Part shown: positions 1-11,902 of the stretch, one piece after another | Position numbering within the stretch: position 1 is the first letter of the stretch | Layout of the letters: each line of letters opens with the position of its first letter | DNA from: Fistulifera solaris | Taxonomy: Eukaryota > Bacillariophyta > Bacillariophyceae > Naviculales > Stauroneidaceae | Length of the DNA: 64,000 nt | Direction: 5' to 3' | Assembly: GCA_030295235.1 (NCBI GenBank) | Contig: AP026123.1 | Span: 1,674,001-1,738,000 of the forward strand | Translations under genes and position numbers: made by a program | Notes under the pieces: model-generated | Told to the model about the DNA's origin: nothing | The model's database searches: none | The model's input: the letters and a program-made list of their open reading frames with translations, nothing else

Positions 1-2646
1 CAGAGGAATTGTGCTGCATCGATTCAAGTTTTCCGAGCGCGTCCGGCACATGGCGTTTAGTCCAGCCAGCTCGTCTTATCTTGCCGTCACGCACGGCAAA
101 CATGTTCAGGTTTGGTGTACCCCTCGCATGCAAAAGGAGTTGACTCCTTTAGTGCTTCATCGCACGTACACGGGTCTGGGAGACGATGTTACCTGCTTGG
201 CTTGGTCACCTGATGAGTCTGTTCTCGCCGCCGGAAGTCGCGATTGTTCTATTCGCATCTGGACGCTGCATTCTACTTTGAATTACGAGCCGGTCACACT
301 AGCGGGACACAAGAGGGCCATCGTCGGACTGTATCTGCTGGCTTCTGGTGACCGAGTCCGCACATGCTATTCCGTCAGCGAAGACGGTGCGCTTGTTACT
401 TGGGAGTGCGAATACAATGATGATGAATCAATTCAAGTTGAAGACATGGATACGACGGATGACTACGATGCTGTCGGCTTCTTCACGGGAGGCACTGCTC
501 CCGCTCCTGAAGAATCCAAGAACACGTCTTCTTTTACAAACGCCGAACATCTTGTCAAGGGAACTTGGAAAGTGAAGAATCGACATTACTTCAATCAAGA
601 CAATGCCATCGTATCTACAGTTTCCTATTCGGAGCGTGGTCAGATATTGGCAGTTGGCTTCTCTTCTGGACTGTTCGGGCTTTACGAAATGCCTTCCGCT
701 GCGAATCTACACACCTTGTCGATCGGCTCCAATCAGCTCATTCGGGCATCTGCTCTGAATTACTCTGGTGAATGGTTAGCACTCGCGTGTCCCAAGTCAC
801 AGCAGTTACTGGTATGGGAATGGCGATCAGAAACGTACGTGCTGAAGCAAAGAGGTCATGCTTACGGAATGCGTTGCATGGCGTACTCTCCTGATGGAGT
901 GATTCTTTGCACTGGAGGAGAAGATGGAAAGATCAAGCTGTGGAATGCAACATCGGGATTCTGTTACGTCACCCTCGAACAAAATCATACTGCACCTGTG
1001 ACAGCTGTCGCTTTTGCGAAAGCAAGCGTCGTTCTTTCTGCGAGTTTGGACGGAACCGTCAGAGCCCACGATTTACATCGATATCGAACGTTTCGTACAC
1101 TGACGACGCCCACTCCTGTGCAGTTTCTCTCGCTGGCGATTGATCCGAGTGGAGAAATCGTCACTGCTGGTAGCACCGATCCTTTTCATATTTATGCTTG
1201 GAACCTACAGACTGGCAAGCTTTTGGATGTTTTTACTGGTCACACTGGTCCTGTTTGCAGCATGGCATTTCAGCCAAGCGGTGGGGTTCTTGTCAGCGCA
1301 TCTTGGGATGGTACAGTCAAATTGTGGGACTTGTACAAAAGGAACATTGCGACAGAAAGTCTTCAGCACACGGCAGACGTGGTTTGCGTCGCTTGTCGTC
1401 CCGACGGCAAAGAAATATGCTCAGGTACAACGGGTGGTATGCTATGCATCTGGGATGTAGAGACTGGGCGTCTAAAATACGAGATCGATGGACGCCGAGA
1501 TATTTCCGGTGGTCGAAAGATGAACGACCGCATGACGGCTGACAACAATGCCGCCGGTCGATATTTTACGTCCGTTTGCTACTCTGCGGATGGGTCTTTC
1601 ATACTAGCGGGTGGAAACTCAAAATATGTATGCATTTATGAGCTTTCTCAGCAAATTTTGCTCAAAAAGTTTCAAGTTACATTCAATCGAAGCTTGGACG
1701 GGGTTCTTGACGAGGTACGTTCCGTTTTGCATTTTGACATTGGTAGGCAGTGAGGGTCGGCAAAAGAGATCGCCATGATGATGAACTTCCCATAAACGTT
1801 CGCAGATTGCGTCGACGGTAGAGACACCAGTGGGTCAAAATAACTTCCTTGGATGTCTGAGCGATTTCTTCGACCGGAAACTTTTTATTTGTGTCAATTA
1901 TAATCGCCGTTTTTCTCACGCGCTTCTCGTTTGTTTCCTGCAGCTGAATTCTAAGAATTTAGGCCCTGCGGGTCCAATTGATGATCACGCAGATCCTGAC
2001 CAAGACGAAACTACCTACAACGCACTGAACCTACCAGGAGCCCGGCGCGAAGACGATGGATCAAGACGTTCCAAAGTGGAGGTTCTTACAATGGCCGTCT
2101 CTTTTCATCTACCGGAAGGGAGTGGGCTACTGTTTCGGGAGAAGGGTTGCACGTGTACTCGTTGGACGAAGACATGATCTTTGACCCAATCGGCCTCACC
2201 GAAGAAACCACCCCAGCACTTGTACAAACCAAAGTGAAGATTGGAGAGTTTAGTCTGGCTTTGCGTATGGCGTTGCACCTGAATGAATCTAGTCTGATCC
2301 GCGAAGTGATGGATCATGTCCCCTTGACGCCATTCCCTTGGTCGTTCGCTCGTTCGAACGCGCCGAGCCGAGCACACTGGAACGCCTCTTGCAGAATCTC
2401 GCGCAAACCATGGCCAAGTCACCCCATATTGAATACTATCTCCGATGGAGTTTGGAAATGCTACAAACCCATGGCTTGTACATGGAACGTCATCGTGGGA
2501 TCTTTATGCGATCCTTTCGTGCTCTTCACAAGTCCATCCAAATGCGATACGACGACTTGATTCGCGTCAGCGATGGTAACCAGTACATGCTCGAATTTCT
2601 TTTTGATCATGGAATGATGGCGAGGGATGCTGTCGAGATTCAATGA
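1..2646 (+). CDS. PWP2: PWP2 (UTP1), WD40 protein of the small-subunit processome, 5' end outside the window
   Basis: Periodic tryptophan protein 2, a nucleolar WD40 scaffold of the UTP-B complex, binds U3 snoRNP/pre-rRNA for 18S processing. The frame is open from base 2, and roughly the first 100 residues seen in other PWP2 proteins are missing to the left. Tandem WD repeats cover most of the first 560 residues (repeated WD/LW endings such as KLWN and VKLWD), followed by the PWP2-typical words DLHRYRTFRT and ILAGGNSKYVCIYE. A GT-AG intron at about 1715-1943 joins SLDGVLDE to LNSKNLG in phase. The C-terminal PWP2 domain follows in three successive frames. The jumps are at the T run 2102-2105 and the C run 2320-2323, each explained by one missing base. 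The protein then runs to the stop at 2646. Conservation continues across both jumps, so I treat them as sequence errors rather than gene loss. Confidence 0.93.
1715..1943 (+). other. Intron of PWP2
   Basis: Starts GTACGT and ends in a pyrimidine-rich stretch plus CAG. Splicing is phase 0 and restores the conserved reading from the last WD repeat to the C-terminal domain. At 229 bp it is the longest intron I could define in the window. Confidence 0.75.
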
Positions 2647-3262
2647 TTTGTTTAACTAGCCATTGTTTATTGTATTATTACAAAGTGAATGTCTGTACCT
2701 GGTACCGGTAGTTTTGGTCACCGTTAGGTGAGTGCGGAGGAGGGCGAGAAAAGAGTTCCTAAATACTCGACTAGATAGGCAAAAATTTTTCTTCTTAGAT
2801 TATAGTAACAAGGCAATACGGTACTGAACTGTTATTTGCAGAAATACATATACTTTCGCTGTATCGTTTTAGAACGTGACTTTTGATTTTTGAACTGAGT
2901 CACGTGCGCGGGCCGCGATAACGTTACATAGAGTGATACTCCACTTTCCGAATAAATAACCAACCAACGGAAGCCTCAGATAGCAGTGCTAAGGTTTACA
3001 GTACAGGCTTTACTCACAGTTTAGTCGACCAAGAAAGAATGGAGAGTTCTGTAGTGTAAACAGTACCCAGCAACGCGCCCAATAATTTTGACAAGACTTG
3101 TCTTGGACGAAGCAGGCGAACAACACGCCACTGGTTATTTTGCAACGTCCACAAATTTCTGTGTTTATGCCATCCTTTTTCTTCTTCTTTCTCACCTCCT
3201 CCTAGCCTGCTCATTCACTTCTCTCGTTATTACGCTAAGCAGTAGAAAAGAAAAGTTGAAAA
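2647..3262. other. Intergenic, PWP2 3' flank and SLC35B1-like upstream region
   Basis: AT-rich spacer with no open frame I can support. It presumably holds the PWP2 3' UTR and the promoter of the next gene; the last 60 bases are pyrimidine-rich just before the ATG at 3263. No repeat stands out. Confidence 0.5.
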
Positions 3263-4460
3263 ATGGCGGGTAAAGTTGTGATCGAGACCGACAACGTAGG
3301 AACAACCGAAAGGTATCATGACGAATCAACAGCGAAAAGTGACGACCTAGAAAGTCAAGTATTTCTTCCCAAACCGAATAGTCGTGTTTCACGGAGACCT
3401 ACAGCGGCTACAGTCGATGCGGCGTTGTCGGATTCGGATTCGTCACTGGAAGAGATCCCCACAAAAGAATTCAGCGCAGCACCAAGTGCCCCGATTACTG
3501 TTCGGCGCCGCTGGGATTTACTCCGCTTATCTGTATTATGGGCATATTCAAGAAGATTTATTCAAGTATCGATCCACCGACAGCACTTCCTTTCAATCTG
3601 TATGGCTCTTGCAGTCGCTGGAATGTTTTGCTAATATCTTTGTCGGCCTCGTTGGTCGACGTATCTTCGGTGGCCGCGCAAATCTCTCGTTACGACCCTT
3701 CATCGCCACGGGCTGCTCTCAAGTCTTCGCAAAAGCCTTCACATCACTGGCTCTGGCAGCTGGTTTGAGTTTTCCCGTTTGTATTTTAGCGAAATCAGCA
3801 AAAATTGTTCTCGTTATGCTGGGTCAGCTCTTGTTGGGCGGTTCGAAATACGGGCTCCGAGATCTGCTATTTGTTCTATTAATTGTGTGCGGAACCGCTC
3901 TGCTGTCCGCCGGTTCTTCTCAAAAGCACAAAGACGAGACTGACACACCCGCTGGTCTCTGTTTCATCCTGATATCGTTGGTGATGGACGGCATTACAGC
4001 TGGCTTCCAGAAGCGTCTCAAGCAAACATATCGGGCTACACCTCCATCGACGTATGATTTCTTGCTGTACACCAATCTTGCCATGTGCGTTGTGGCTTTG
4101 AGTATATCCGTTGTAACGCAAGATCTGATCACTGGTCTGCTTTTTCTAGGAGAAAATCCAGTGGTGGCTGGAATGATCTGGAAGGTCTGTTTGTGTTCAG
4201 CTATCGGGCAGTCCTTCATCTTTTTCGTCGTGGCCACGTTCGATCCGATGGTATGTTCGACCATAACGACAACTCGCAAAATGCTTTCGGTTCTGTGGAG
4301 CGTGATATCAAAAGGTCATGTACTCTCGAATCAGGGATCCGTTGGATTGGCCCTGGCGATGAGCGGACTAGTGCTCGAAGTGCAAGGAAAGTTCACGAAA
4401 CTGAGTAAAGAATGCGAGAAGCAAGCAAAAATTTGTGTTAAGAACGCGAGTACAAAATAG
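3263..4460 (+). CDS. SLC35B1-like ER nucleotide (sugar) transporter
   Basis: Multi-pass drug/metabolite-superfamily transporter of the SLC35B1 group, whose members move nucleotide sugars or exchange ATP/ADP across the ER membrane. A hydrophilic, Ser-rich N-terminus of about 80 residues precedes a hydrophobic core. Family hallmarks include YLYYGHIQED in the first helix, a KSAKIVLVMLG segment matching the KSCKPIPVMLLG of animal SLC35B1, GLCFILISLVMDGITAGFQ, AIGQSFIF and CSTITTTRKMLSVL. The frame jumps once at the C run 3489-3492 (one base too many), just before the first membrane helix, and continues cleanly to 4460. The C-terminus is lysine-rich (KNASTK), which could act as an ER-retrieval signal, but this is inference. 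Substrate cannot be told from sequence. Confidence 0.88.
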
Positions 4461-4637
4461 CTTGCCATCAATACATAATGTGTTGTGCCCAACGACTTGG
4501 TGCAATCGAACTCGAAGTCAAAGAAGAGTGGAACACAAGTTTCAAGTTTGATTCGTTAAAAGATTAGAAGAAAATCTTAAACCAGGGAGTTCATTTCGCA
4601 AGTACAATTTGCTGTGGTGGTACGCTCTTCATTGTTG

Positions 4638-6704
4638 TTATTTTTCAATCCCAAATTGTCGGTTCATTTGAGTGCGCAATTGGCCGGAGCGCAGAAGCCC
4701 CTCCCGTCGATTGGAGTTAGCCCATGCGTCGATCGCCACATGATATGTGTGCACATCAGGCCCAGCAGGTAAACGACCAAGCTTATGGAAAGTGATCATT
4801 TCGTTCAACAGCTTTTCAGAACGTTCGGGGTTGTTTTTCTTCGCCATCGCTTCGATAACGCGAGTATACGCGATTGCTCCAGGACGGATATGAGCGAATG
4901 CAGGCTGTTGTCCTAAAGTCCACATCATTTGTAGAAGCTTTTCTGCTCTCATTTCATCGACGGCGTGGTGATTGCCATAAAAGCCCGACCAACTGCTGAT
5001 AATCGTTTCGAAGTTTTTCGCGTCAGGGCGGGCGGCCTTGTTTCCGTTCCGATGGTCATATTCCATTTTCTTAAGTAAGCATTCGGCTCGATGAGGCATA
5101 CCTTCTTTTGCTAATGCACTTATGCAAGTCGTATACTTGATGGTATCCAGATTAGCAGCCTTATCTCCGTGTCGATAGCGTTCCTCCATCCAATAAAGAC
5201 AATTTACAGCATGATCAATCCCGCCTTGGCCTCTCGACACCCTAGATTGGATACCCAGCAGTTAGAACAAAATTGATTTACAAGTCGTGGCAACCAATCA
5301 ACAAACTTACCAATTTTTCAACAAGAGACTGTATGTGTACTCATCAGGCTTTACATAAAGTGTTCCTTCGTCTTGAAACTGGATGAGGCGTTCCACGACC
5401 AGCTGGGCTCGACGAGCTGATTCGGGGTCGTTGGATTTCGCCCACATTGCTATCACTGTGTTGAAATTCCGAGTGTGTGGCTTTGCTTTCTTGTTTCCTT
5501 CTTTGTAATCCGAAACCATTTCCCAAAGCAATTGCTCAGCACGTTCATGGGTAGATGGATTCTTCGTGAAGATATTCAACAGGTTGGAATAGGCGATGGC
5601 ATCCACTTGCAACACCTTCGCGTCCTGCTTCATTTTCATGTACTGACGCTCTGCGACTTCGGAGGCGTCGGCGCAATCGGATTCAGCTAAGCAGTGGAAG
5701 AGCACAGTATAAGCGTACGCATCTGGCTTGCACTCAGGGGCGACACCGGTGTCGCTAAGCCGATGCATCTCTTCAAGAAGATTTTCGCATCTTTCATGCG
5801 CGTCGAGAGACTTGGACTTGCGCCATGCATGTAAAACATTAGTGTATACACGCACATTGGGCTTCGCAAGCGTGTTGTGGTAGTTGAAGTAGTCCTGAAA
5901 CATGAGAGATAGTACATTTTCAGCGGCCGCGGCGTATCCCAGCTGTGCGTATCCATGGATGACCGCGTTGAAACATGCACCATTTGGGCGAAGAGTGCCA
6001 ATGCAGTCAAGATATTGCTGAATTGTACCCCGCAGAATACTGTGAGCTTGATCTGGAGACTCCGAATCGTGTGCAATGCTTTTGAGCATACGACAATAAG
6101 CCGGGAGCTTCATGTCCGCTATTTTCTGCCCCTGGTACACGGTATCTGAGAGATCGGCGTGCGTCGAAGTTTTAGATTCTTCTAGATCTTCGTCAAAGTT
6201 GAGATCGAACTGACTGAGTAACTTCACGCTGCTAAAGACACCCTCCGGGCAAAAGACGTCCGCTAGCGAGACGCTTTTAATGGAGTCAGGACTATGCGAC
6301 TCTTGCTTACGATCCCCAATAGCGCCGAACGAGTAAATGCTGGAAAACGGATCACAGAATGGTAGTGCCGTAGAATCCTTACTAAGAAGAACTTCAAGCA
6401 ATTGTACTGATGCTGGTGCTCGTGGCTTTTCTTCGTCTTCAAGCTCTTGTGCCGATGCAGGCGCTGGTGGATCATCTTTGTCTTTCTCGTCATCGCTTCG
6501 CTTTACGCGTTCTTCCGGTTTTGGAAGCGAACCCAAGCCATCAAATTCTGCGTCAAAACGTGAGGGTCTTTTTTCTGACACGCCTTGAACGTCGTAGCTG
6601 TGTTGTAGGCGTTGAAAGAGCAATCGCTTCTTTGTTTCTCTCGTCGTGGACGAGACCCTCAGTCGCGTCGTCCGATCCAACACCCAAAGCGGCAAAAGAG
6701 CCAT
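4638..6704 (-). CDS. Pentatricopeptide repeat (PPR) protein, 665 aa
   Basis: Organellar RNA-binding type PPR protein. ATG at 6704; exon 1 6704-5311, a 69-bp intron (5310-5242, GTAAGT...TAG), exon 2 5241-4638, spliced in phase 2 to give 665 residues with no frame break. The first 180 residues are low in complexity and acidic, with a basic start (MALLPLWVLDRTTRLRV) that could be an organelle presequence. PPR-like helical pairs start near residue 200 and repeat to the C-terminus (FNAVIHGYAQLG, YTNVLHAWRKS, YSNLLNIF, FNTVIAMWAKS, YTRVIEAMAKK). Insertions of the type KAxPxxxNFxT between repeats are common in long diatom PPR proteins. RNA target and organelle are unknown. The gene is divergent from the coatomer gamma gene. 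Confidence 0.88.
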
Positions 6705-7541
6705 CTGTGATTTGTTTGCTTTTGTTCGTAGAGAAACTCGACGTGTCGTATATAGTCGGTTTCGGATGTTTCAAGTCGAGAAAGGGTATGTTTTCCTTCT
6801 GCGTTTCAGTTAGGATCCCCTTTTTGTTCGGTCGCCTTTAAGCGACGGTGAGAGCGAAATTTTAGCCGAGGCGACGGCGAAGTTCTTTCCATTCTCGTGA
6901 AGCAATAAGCATGAAGTGAGTGAATCTTCTTTCAGAGCAGAGGATGGGGATCCTCGGTTTTCATCATGTAATCGCTTCCCACTGGGCCGAGAACAATTTT
7001 CTTTGTCATCCTCACGAGGATCCAGGTCTCGGTTCATCTTTACGAGCGCTGTCTGACAAGACTCTCCGACAATCTCGTTATGCAAAGAGTTTGCTGTGGT
7101 TTCTTTCATTGGATTCATCAAAGATCTCTCGCAATGGACGTTTCCAGCATGACAGGGAAAGAATGGAACAAGAGACGCGATGCACGAAAGTGTCGATCCG
7201 ATATCTGTTGTTCCTCTTATGTGTTCGCGTGTCCGTCACTGAACTCAGTCACGCACAGTGCATAAAACAACATTCTAGTTCACTGTCAACAATTTTACCG
7301 TTAAGGTGCTACATTGTTTCTACTATAAATAAATCTTACCGGTATTTCACTTAGAGCAATTTCAGAAAGTCATACGAACGAGGAAGAGGTTCGTCCTTCC
7401 ATCGTCCGCTGTGACTTGACTGTAAGATAAAGAGTAGTAGCGAGGTCATCGTGAACGATCCTCTCAACCGATCTTCATCACGCACGGAGTGCCGCCGCAG
7501 CAAAACGCTGTTGTTGCGAAAGCACAGCATAAAACCAAAAG
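6705..7541. other. Divergent intergenic region between PPR and coatomer gamma genes
   Basis: An 837-bp upstream region shared by two divergent genes. A minus-strand open frame of about 102 codons (7118-6810) and a plus-strand frame (6920-7354) are present. Neither shows a recognisable domain or clean start context, so I do not call them. No repeat was noticed. Confidence 0.4.
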
Positions 7542-10511
7542 ATGGGCGACATGGGTGAAAACGGAGTGAGCAGCATGCTCAAGGAAGTCCAAGAGCTCGC
7601 GGAAAAGTTCAAAGTAGAAGAGGATGAGCAATACATTAGCCCGTACGCGCATTTGGAAAAGGCGCAAGGTAGGTCTTGGCATTGCAGCAATGGTGCCGTT
7701 GTGACCCGGCTGCTCTCATTGGAGGATAATGAAATAGTGTTGAGCGTTTGCTATCCGTTCTATTCGTATCTCACATTGCTCGCTTCTCTTTAATGTAGTT
7801 TTGCAAGAAGCAAGAATTTTTCATGACGGAAACGCTGTCAGAGAAAATCCTCGCAAATGCTGCACTGTGATTGCGCAGCTTTTGCATTTGCAAAACACCG
7901 GCCAGTATCTCTCGGGAACGGAAGCAACGGAGGTGTTTTTCGGGGTTACAAAGCTTTTCATGAGCGACGATGCATCCTTGCGCCGGATGGTGTATTTGTT
8001 TATCAAGGATGTTGCGGAGACTTGTAACCCTGATGATGTCATCATTGTGACCTCGTGTCTCACAAAAGACATGACTTGCGATGTTGACCTTTATCGAGGT
8101 AACGCACTCCGCGTCTTGGTTCGAATTGTTGATGCCGCCATGCTGGGTGCGATTGAGCGTTATGTGAAGCAAGCCGTTGTGGATTCCTCCGGACAAGTGT
8201 CCAGTTCTGCTCTAGTTTCAGCAACTCATCTTTTTATGAAGTCGCCCGAGTGTGCTGCGCTAGTGAAGCGATGGATTAGCGAGACTACAGAAGCGACGCA
8301 GAGCCCCAACGAGATGGTGCAGTTCCACGCGATGCAGCTACTTTACCAGATCAAAAGCAATGACCGACTTGGGGTGTCAAAGCTTGTTACTCAATATAGT
8401 CAGCGAAACTCTCTTCGTTCGCCACTTGCCTTGGTACTCCTCGTACGTTACACCACCAAGCTTCTTCATGACGAAGTCGCTGATGGACGTCATTCAGGAT
8501 CCTATCAAGAAGCTACCTCTCCTGTTATCAAGTCTGGTTATGCGTTCTTGGAAGCCAGCTTACGACACAAGTCAGAACTCGTGGTCTACGAAGCAGCTCG
8601 AGCTTTGTGCAACCTTCCCGCGGCCGAGCCCCAAGACTTGAATCCTGCTATTTCGGTCTTGCAACTATTCTTAAGCTCCCCTAAACCAGCTGTTCGTTTC
8701 GCGTCGATCCGGACTTTGGCCGCTGTTGCCAATACGCATCCCCGCGTTGTGTCTAAGTGCAACGAAGATCTTGAGGGCCTGATTGGCGACTCGAATCGCT
8801 CGATTGCGACTTTGGCCATCACGACTCTCCTAAAAACGGGAAGTGAAAACTCAATTGATCGACTGCTGAAACAAATCTCGGCGTTTCTCACCGAAATCGC
8901 TGACGAGTACAAGATTACGGTCGTGCGTAGTTTGCAGAAGCTCTGTCTTACATACCCGGCAAAGCACCGCGTGCTGGTTGGATTCTTGTCTAACTTTTTG
9001 CGCGAAGAAGGCGGATTCGACTTCAAGCGCTCAATTGTTAACTCAATCATCTCACTCATTCGCGCCGTACCCGAGTCGACTGAATCTTCGTTGCTTCATT
9101 TGTGCGAGTTCATCGAAGACTGCGAATTCACGATGCTGTCGACCAGAATTTTGAATTTGCTAGGAGAACTTGGTCCCACCACGTCTGCTCCGGCCCGGTA
9201 CATTCGTTTTATTTACAACCGTGTAATTCTCGAGAATTCGGCGGTGCGTGCCGCAGCTGTGTCCGCCCTCGCGAGATTCGCAGCAGCTTGCCCTTCTCTA
9301 AGAACATCCATCATGACATTATTGAAACGGTCACTTGTCGATGAAGACGATGAAACTCGGGATCGTGCCGCCTTGGCTGTGTCCATCCTTGAAGATGCTA
9401 TTGAAAAGTTTCCTTATGTAGCGCCAGCGGAGAGGACGCGGAAGGGGGAGAAATCCCTCCAGATAACCCTGCCGACGATGACACGGCCGCCTTTGTAGTG
9501 CTTGAATCTCTACCGATAAGCTTCGATAAGCTGGAGAGAAGTATGAAGGTTTACATGGCAGCCCCCGATACAATGAACAACCCCGAGCCGATCGTTATTT
9601 CCGCGCTGCCAGTTGTCGAAGATGGACCTGCCACATCGGCCGCAACGACAGAGACAGATGATTTGGATATTGCTGCTACTGTCAGTGTAGAAGAAACTGT
9701 GAAAGAAGTTGTTGATCCGGCCGCCGCTGTCTATGCGATTCCAGAGCTTGCGCATCTTGGTCGAGCCTTTCGGTCGTCTCTTCCTGTTCCGCTCACCGAA
9801 AGCGAGACCGAGTATGTTGTTCAATGTATCAAGCACGTTTTCCAGCAACATATCGTCTTGCAATTCACTGTACAGAACACAATTGAGGACCAGCGGTTGG
9901 ATAACGTGACACTTTTAGTCGACGACAGTGACTCAGAAATCTTCAGCGCTTCCGGTGAAATTGCATGTTCTGGTATCAAGTACGGAGAGACGAAAAGTTG
10001 CTTTACCGTTTTGGAACGCAACACAGAAATGCCTCTCTCTCCAAGTTCCTTCACTTGTGAGTTGCGCTTCACAGTCTGTATGGTAGACCCTGCGAGTGGT
10101 GAGGAACTGGGAGACTCTTTTGAGGAAGAGTACCCCGTGGAGGATTTGGAGATCTCGACATCTGATTTTATGGCGAAAGTAGCGGTGCCGGATTTCAAGA
10201 AAGCATGGGACGCTGTAGGAAACGACAACGAAGTTTTGAACAAGTTCGCTTTACAGTTCAAGAAAATGGAAGACGCCGTGGCCGCTGTTCTTGACTTTTT
10301 GGGCATGCAAACATGCGACGGCACCGGTGCAGTCAAACCAGGAGGAAAGCCGCACATGCTTCATTTGTCTGGTGTTTTCGTTACGGGACAACAGGTGCTT
10401 GCCAGGGCGCAGATCGCCATGCAAGGTGAAAACGGCGGTGTGGTGCTCAAGATTGCGGTTCGCAGTGATGATGCCGAAGTCTCGCAATTGGTCTCCGACT
10501 GCATTCGATAA
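7542..10511 (+). CDS. COPG: Coatomer subunit gamma (COPI coat)
   Basis: Large gamma subunit of the COPI coat, which forms retrograde Golgi-to-ER vesicles and is recruited by Arf1. ATG at 7542. Exon 1 ends at 7668 and a 130-bp intron (7669-7798) joins KAQ to VLQEARIFHDG, matching the VLQEARVF start of the animal protein. The adaptin-like alpha-solenoid fills about the first 600 residues (MSDDASLRRMVYLFIKD, DLYRGNALRVLVRI, SSALVSATHLF). An acidic linker and the gamma-COP appendage domain follow and end at 10511. The frame jumps once near 9429-9432, where one base is missing; in the new frame the linker continues into LESLPISFDKLERSM. The size, about 925 residues, fits the family. The gene is essential in other eukaryotes, which argues against a true frameshift. 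Confidence 0.94.
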
Positions 10512-10702
10512 AAAAACATCTTTTCTTTCGCCTTTCCTTACAATAAAGTACTCTAAAATTTCCCGTTGAATCTTACGAACATACATTGTGGTGAGGCGTT
10601 GTTACAACAATTAGAAGTAGTGCAGTTCACGAATCCTATAGTATATAATATTACGTCTGCTCAAATGAAGACGCTGTTGCTAGTGATATAGAGCGCTCGC
10701 AG

Positions 10703-11564
10703 TTACTTGCTTTTCTTGCTTTCTCCGTTTTGCGTTTTTGTAGCAGCCAAATAGGTCGGAGCAAAGGTCGAATAGAGATTGTAAACAATGAAGTAGATAG
10801 CCATGACAACCTGTGCCTTCTTCTTTGCCTCAACAACTCCGTCGGAAAGACCCGTTCCAATGAAAAAATGGAGGCACGTTGCAGCAATCAGGGCCGACAA
10901 CATGGGTTGCGCTAGCCCAGTCTTTTCAATGGGACTCAAACCCTTGTTCAGAGGAAGAAAAGCTCCACCACAGCCCGAAACGGCACCGCAGAAAATGGGA
11001 CCAAAGACCGCCATACCACTGAAATCACTCGGAGCAATCGTAGCGGCGGCCGCCAAAGTCAACTTGGTAACAACGGCAGCTCGTTGGCATTCGTACAAGA
11101 CGATAAAAGCCGTTTTGAGGAGAGGCGACAGCAAGACGACGTCTCTCAAGATGGGGAAATACTGATGCAACAAGAACGACGCAAAGATCGCGATGGGATA
11201 AGCGTCCGTCGAAAGCGGCACGGGAATCGAGTTGATGAAAAGAGGAACAAGAATTCCTCCTCCGACGCACTGGAAAATCATCGAAACGAACTTGAACGAC
11301 AAGGCAGAGTCCTTCGGGAGAGTCGGGAAAAGTTTGACGCCTGAGATTGAAGAAAAGGTCGGCACATGAGGGCGATAGCTGTAAAAATCAGATAGAGCAG
11401 CCAAATTTGGGAATAGTCTTACCATGCAAGTATGTGTAACCAAACATTGCCATGTACCGAATTTGGTCGGTGTGCAAAAGCAAGAATTCCGCGAGACTAC
11501 CAGCAATCAACCAGCCAGTAGGATCTTCCGCAGCATCCTCGTCAGATCGCTTTTTGAACGCCAT
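10703..11564 (-). CDS. TRIC-like cation channel, 259 aa
   Basis: Probable trimeric intracellular cation channel (TMEM38/TRIC fold), which in animals carries counter-ion K+ current across the ER. The model uses ATG at 11564, exon 1 to 11423, an 82-bp intron (11422-11341) and exon 2 11340-10703, giving exactly 259 residues. About seven hydrophobic segments are visible. TRIC-like marks are a glycine-rich GGGILVPLF in an early helix and the segment CGAVSGCGGAFLP in the position of the family's second glycine-rich kink. A Lys-rich tail (NGESKKSK) resembles an ER-retrieval end. The KEV motif of animal TRICs is not obvious. The family call is from pattern only; another small multi-pass membrane family remains possible. 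Transcribed toward coatomer gamma, ending 191 bp from it. Confidence 0.55.
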
Positions 11565-11902
11565 TTTTCAATGTTTCACTGGTGAAATATGAATGAAACT
11601 CAAATGATTGCTTTTACTTTCTTTTGAGAAGAGGACCAATGGAGTGATTTCATGAAAACTCTTCCAAGTTCGCGATCTTTGCGCGTGTGACGTTTTTGAA
11701 AAACATGCGCCGCAACGCACACGATCAGTGACATCATTGTGACGTGGTCGTCTTCAACATGGACGATACTCACAGCAGTGTGACGTCCACAATCACATTC
11801 GGTGTACCATCCGGTATTTAAACTAAGCCGAACTTTTCCTACTTTGGACTTTGGACTGGACAAAAAGACGATTCTATGAAACCATTACTTTATGCATTTA
11901 GT
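11565..11902. other. Intergenic spacer with no supported gene
   Basis: A 338-bp gap between two minus-strand genes. It has an open frame on the minus strand (11863-11600) without an ATG near its start and without a recognisable domain. It is likely the TRIC-like promoter plus the 3' end of the neighbour. Confidence 0.4.

Noticed and set aside
6810-7118. A 102-codon minus-strand frame between the PPR and coatomer genes
   Set aside because: No domain, ordinary chance length in a spacer of this size, and no link to either neighbour.
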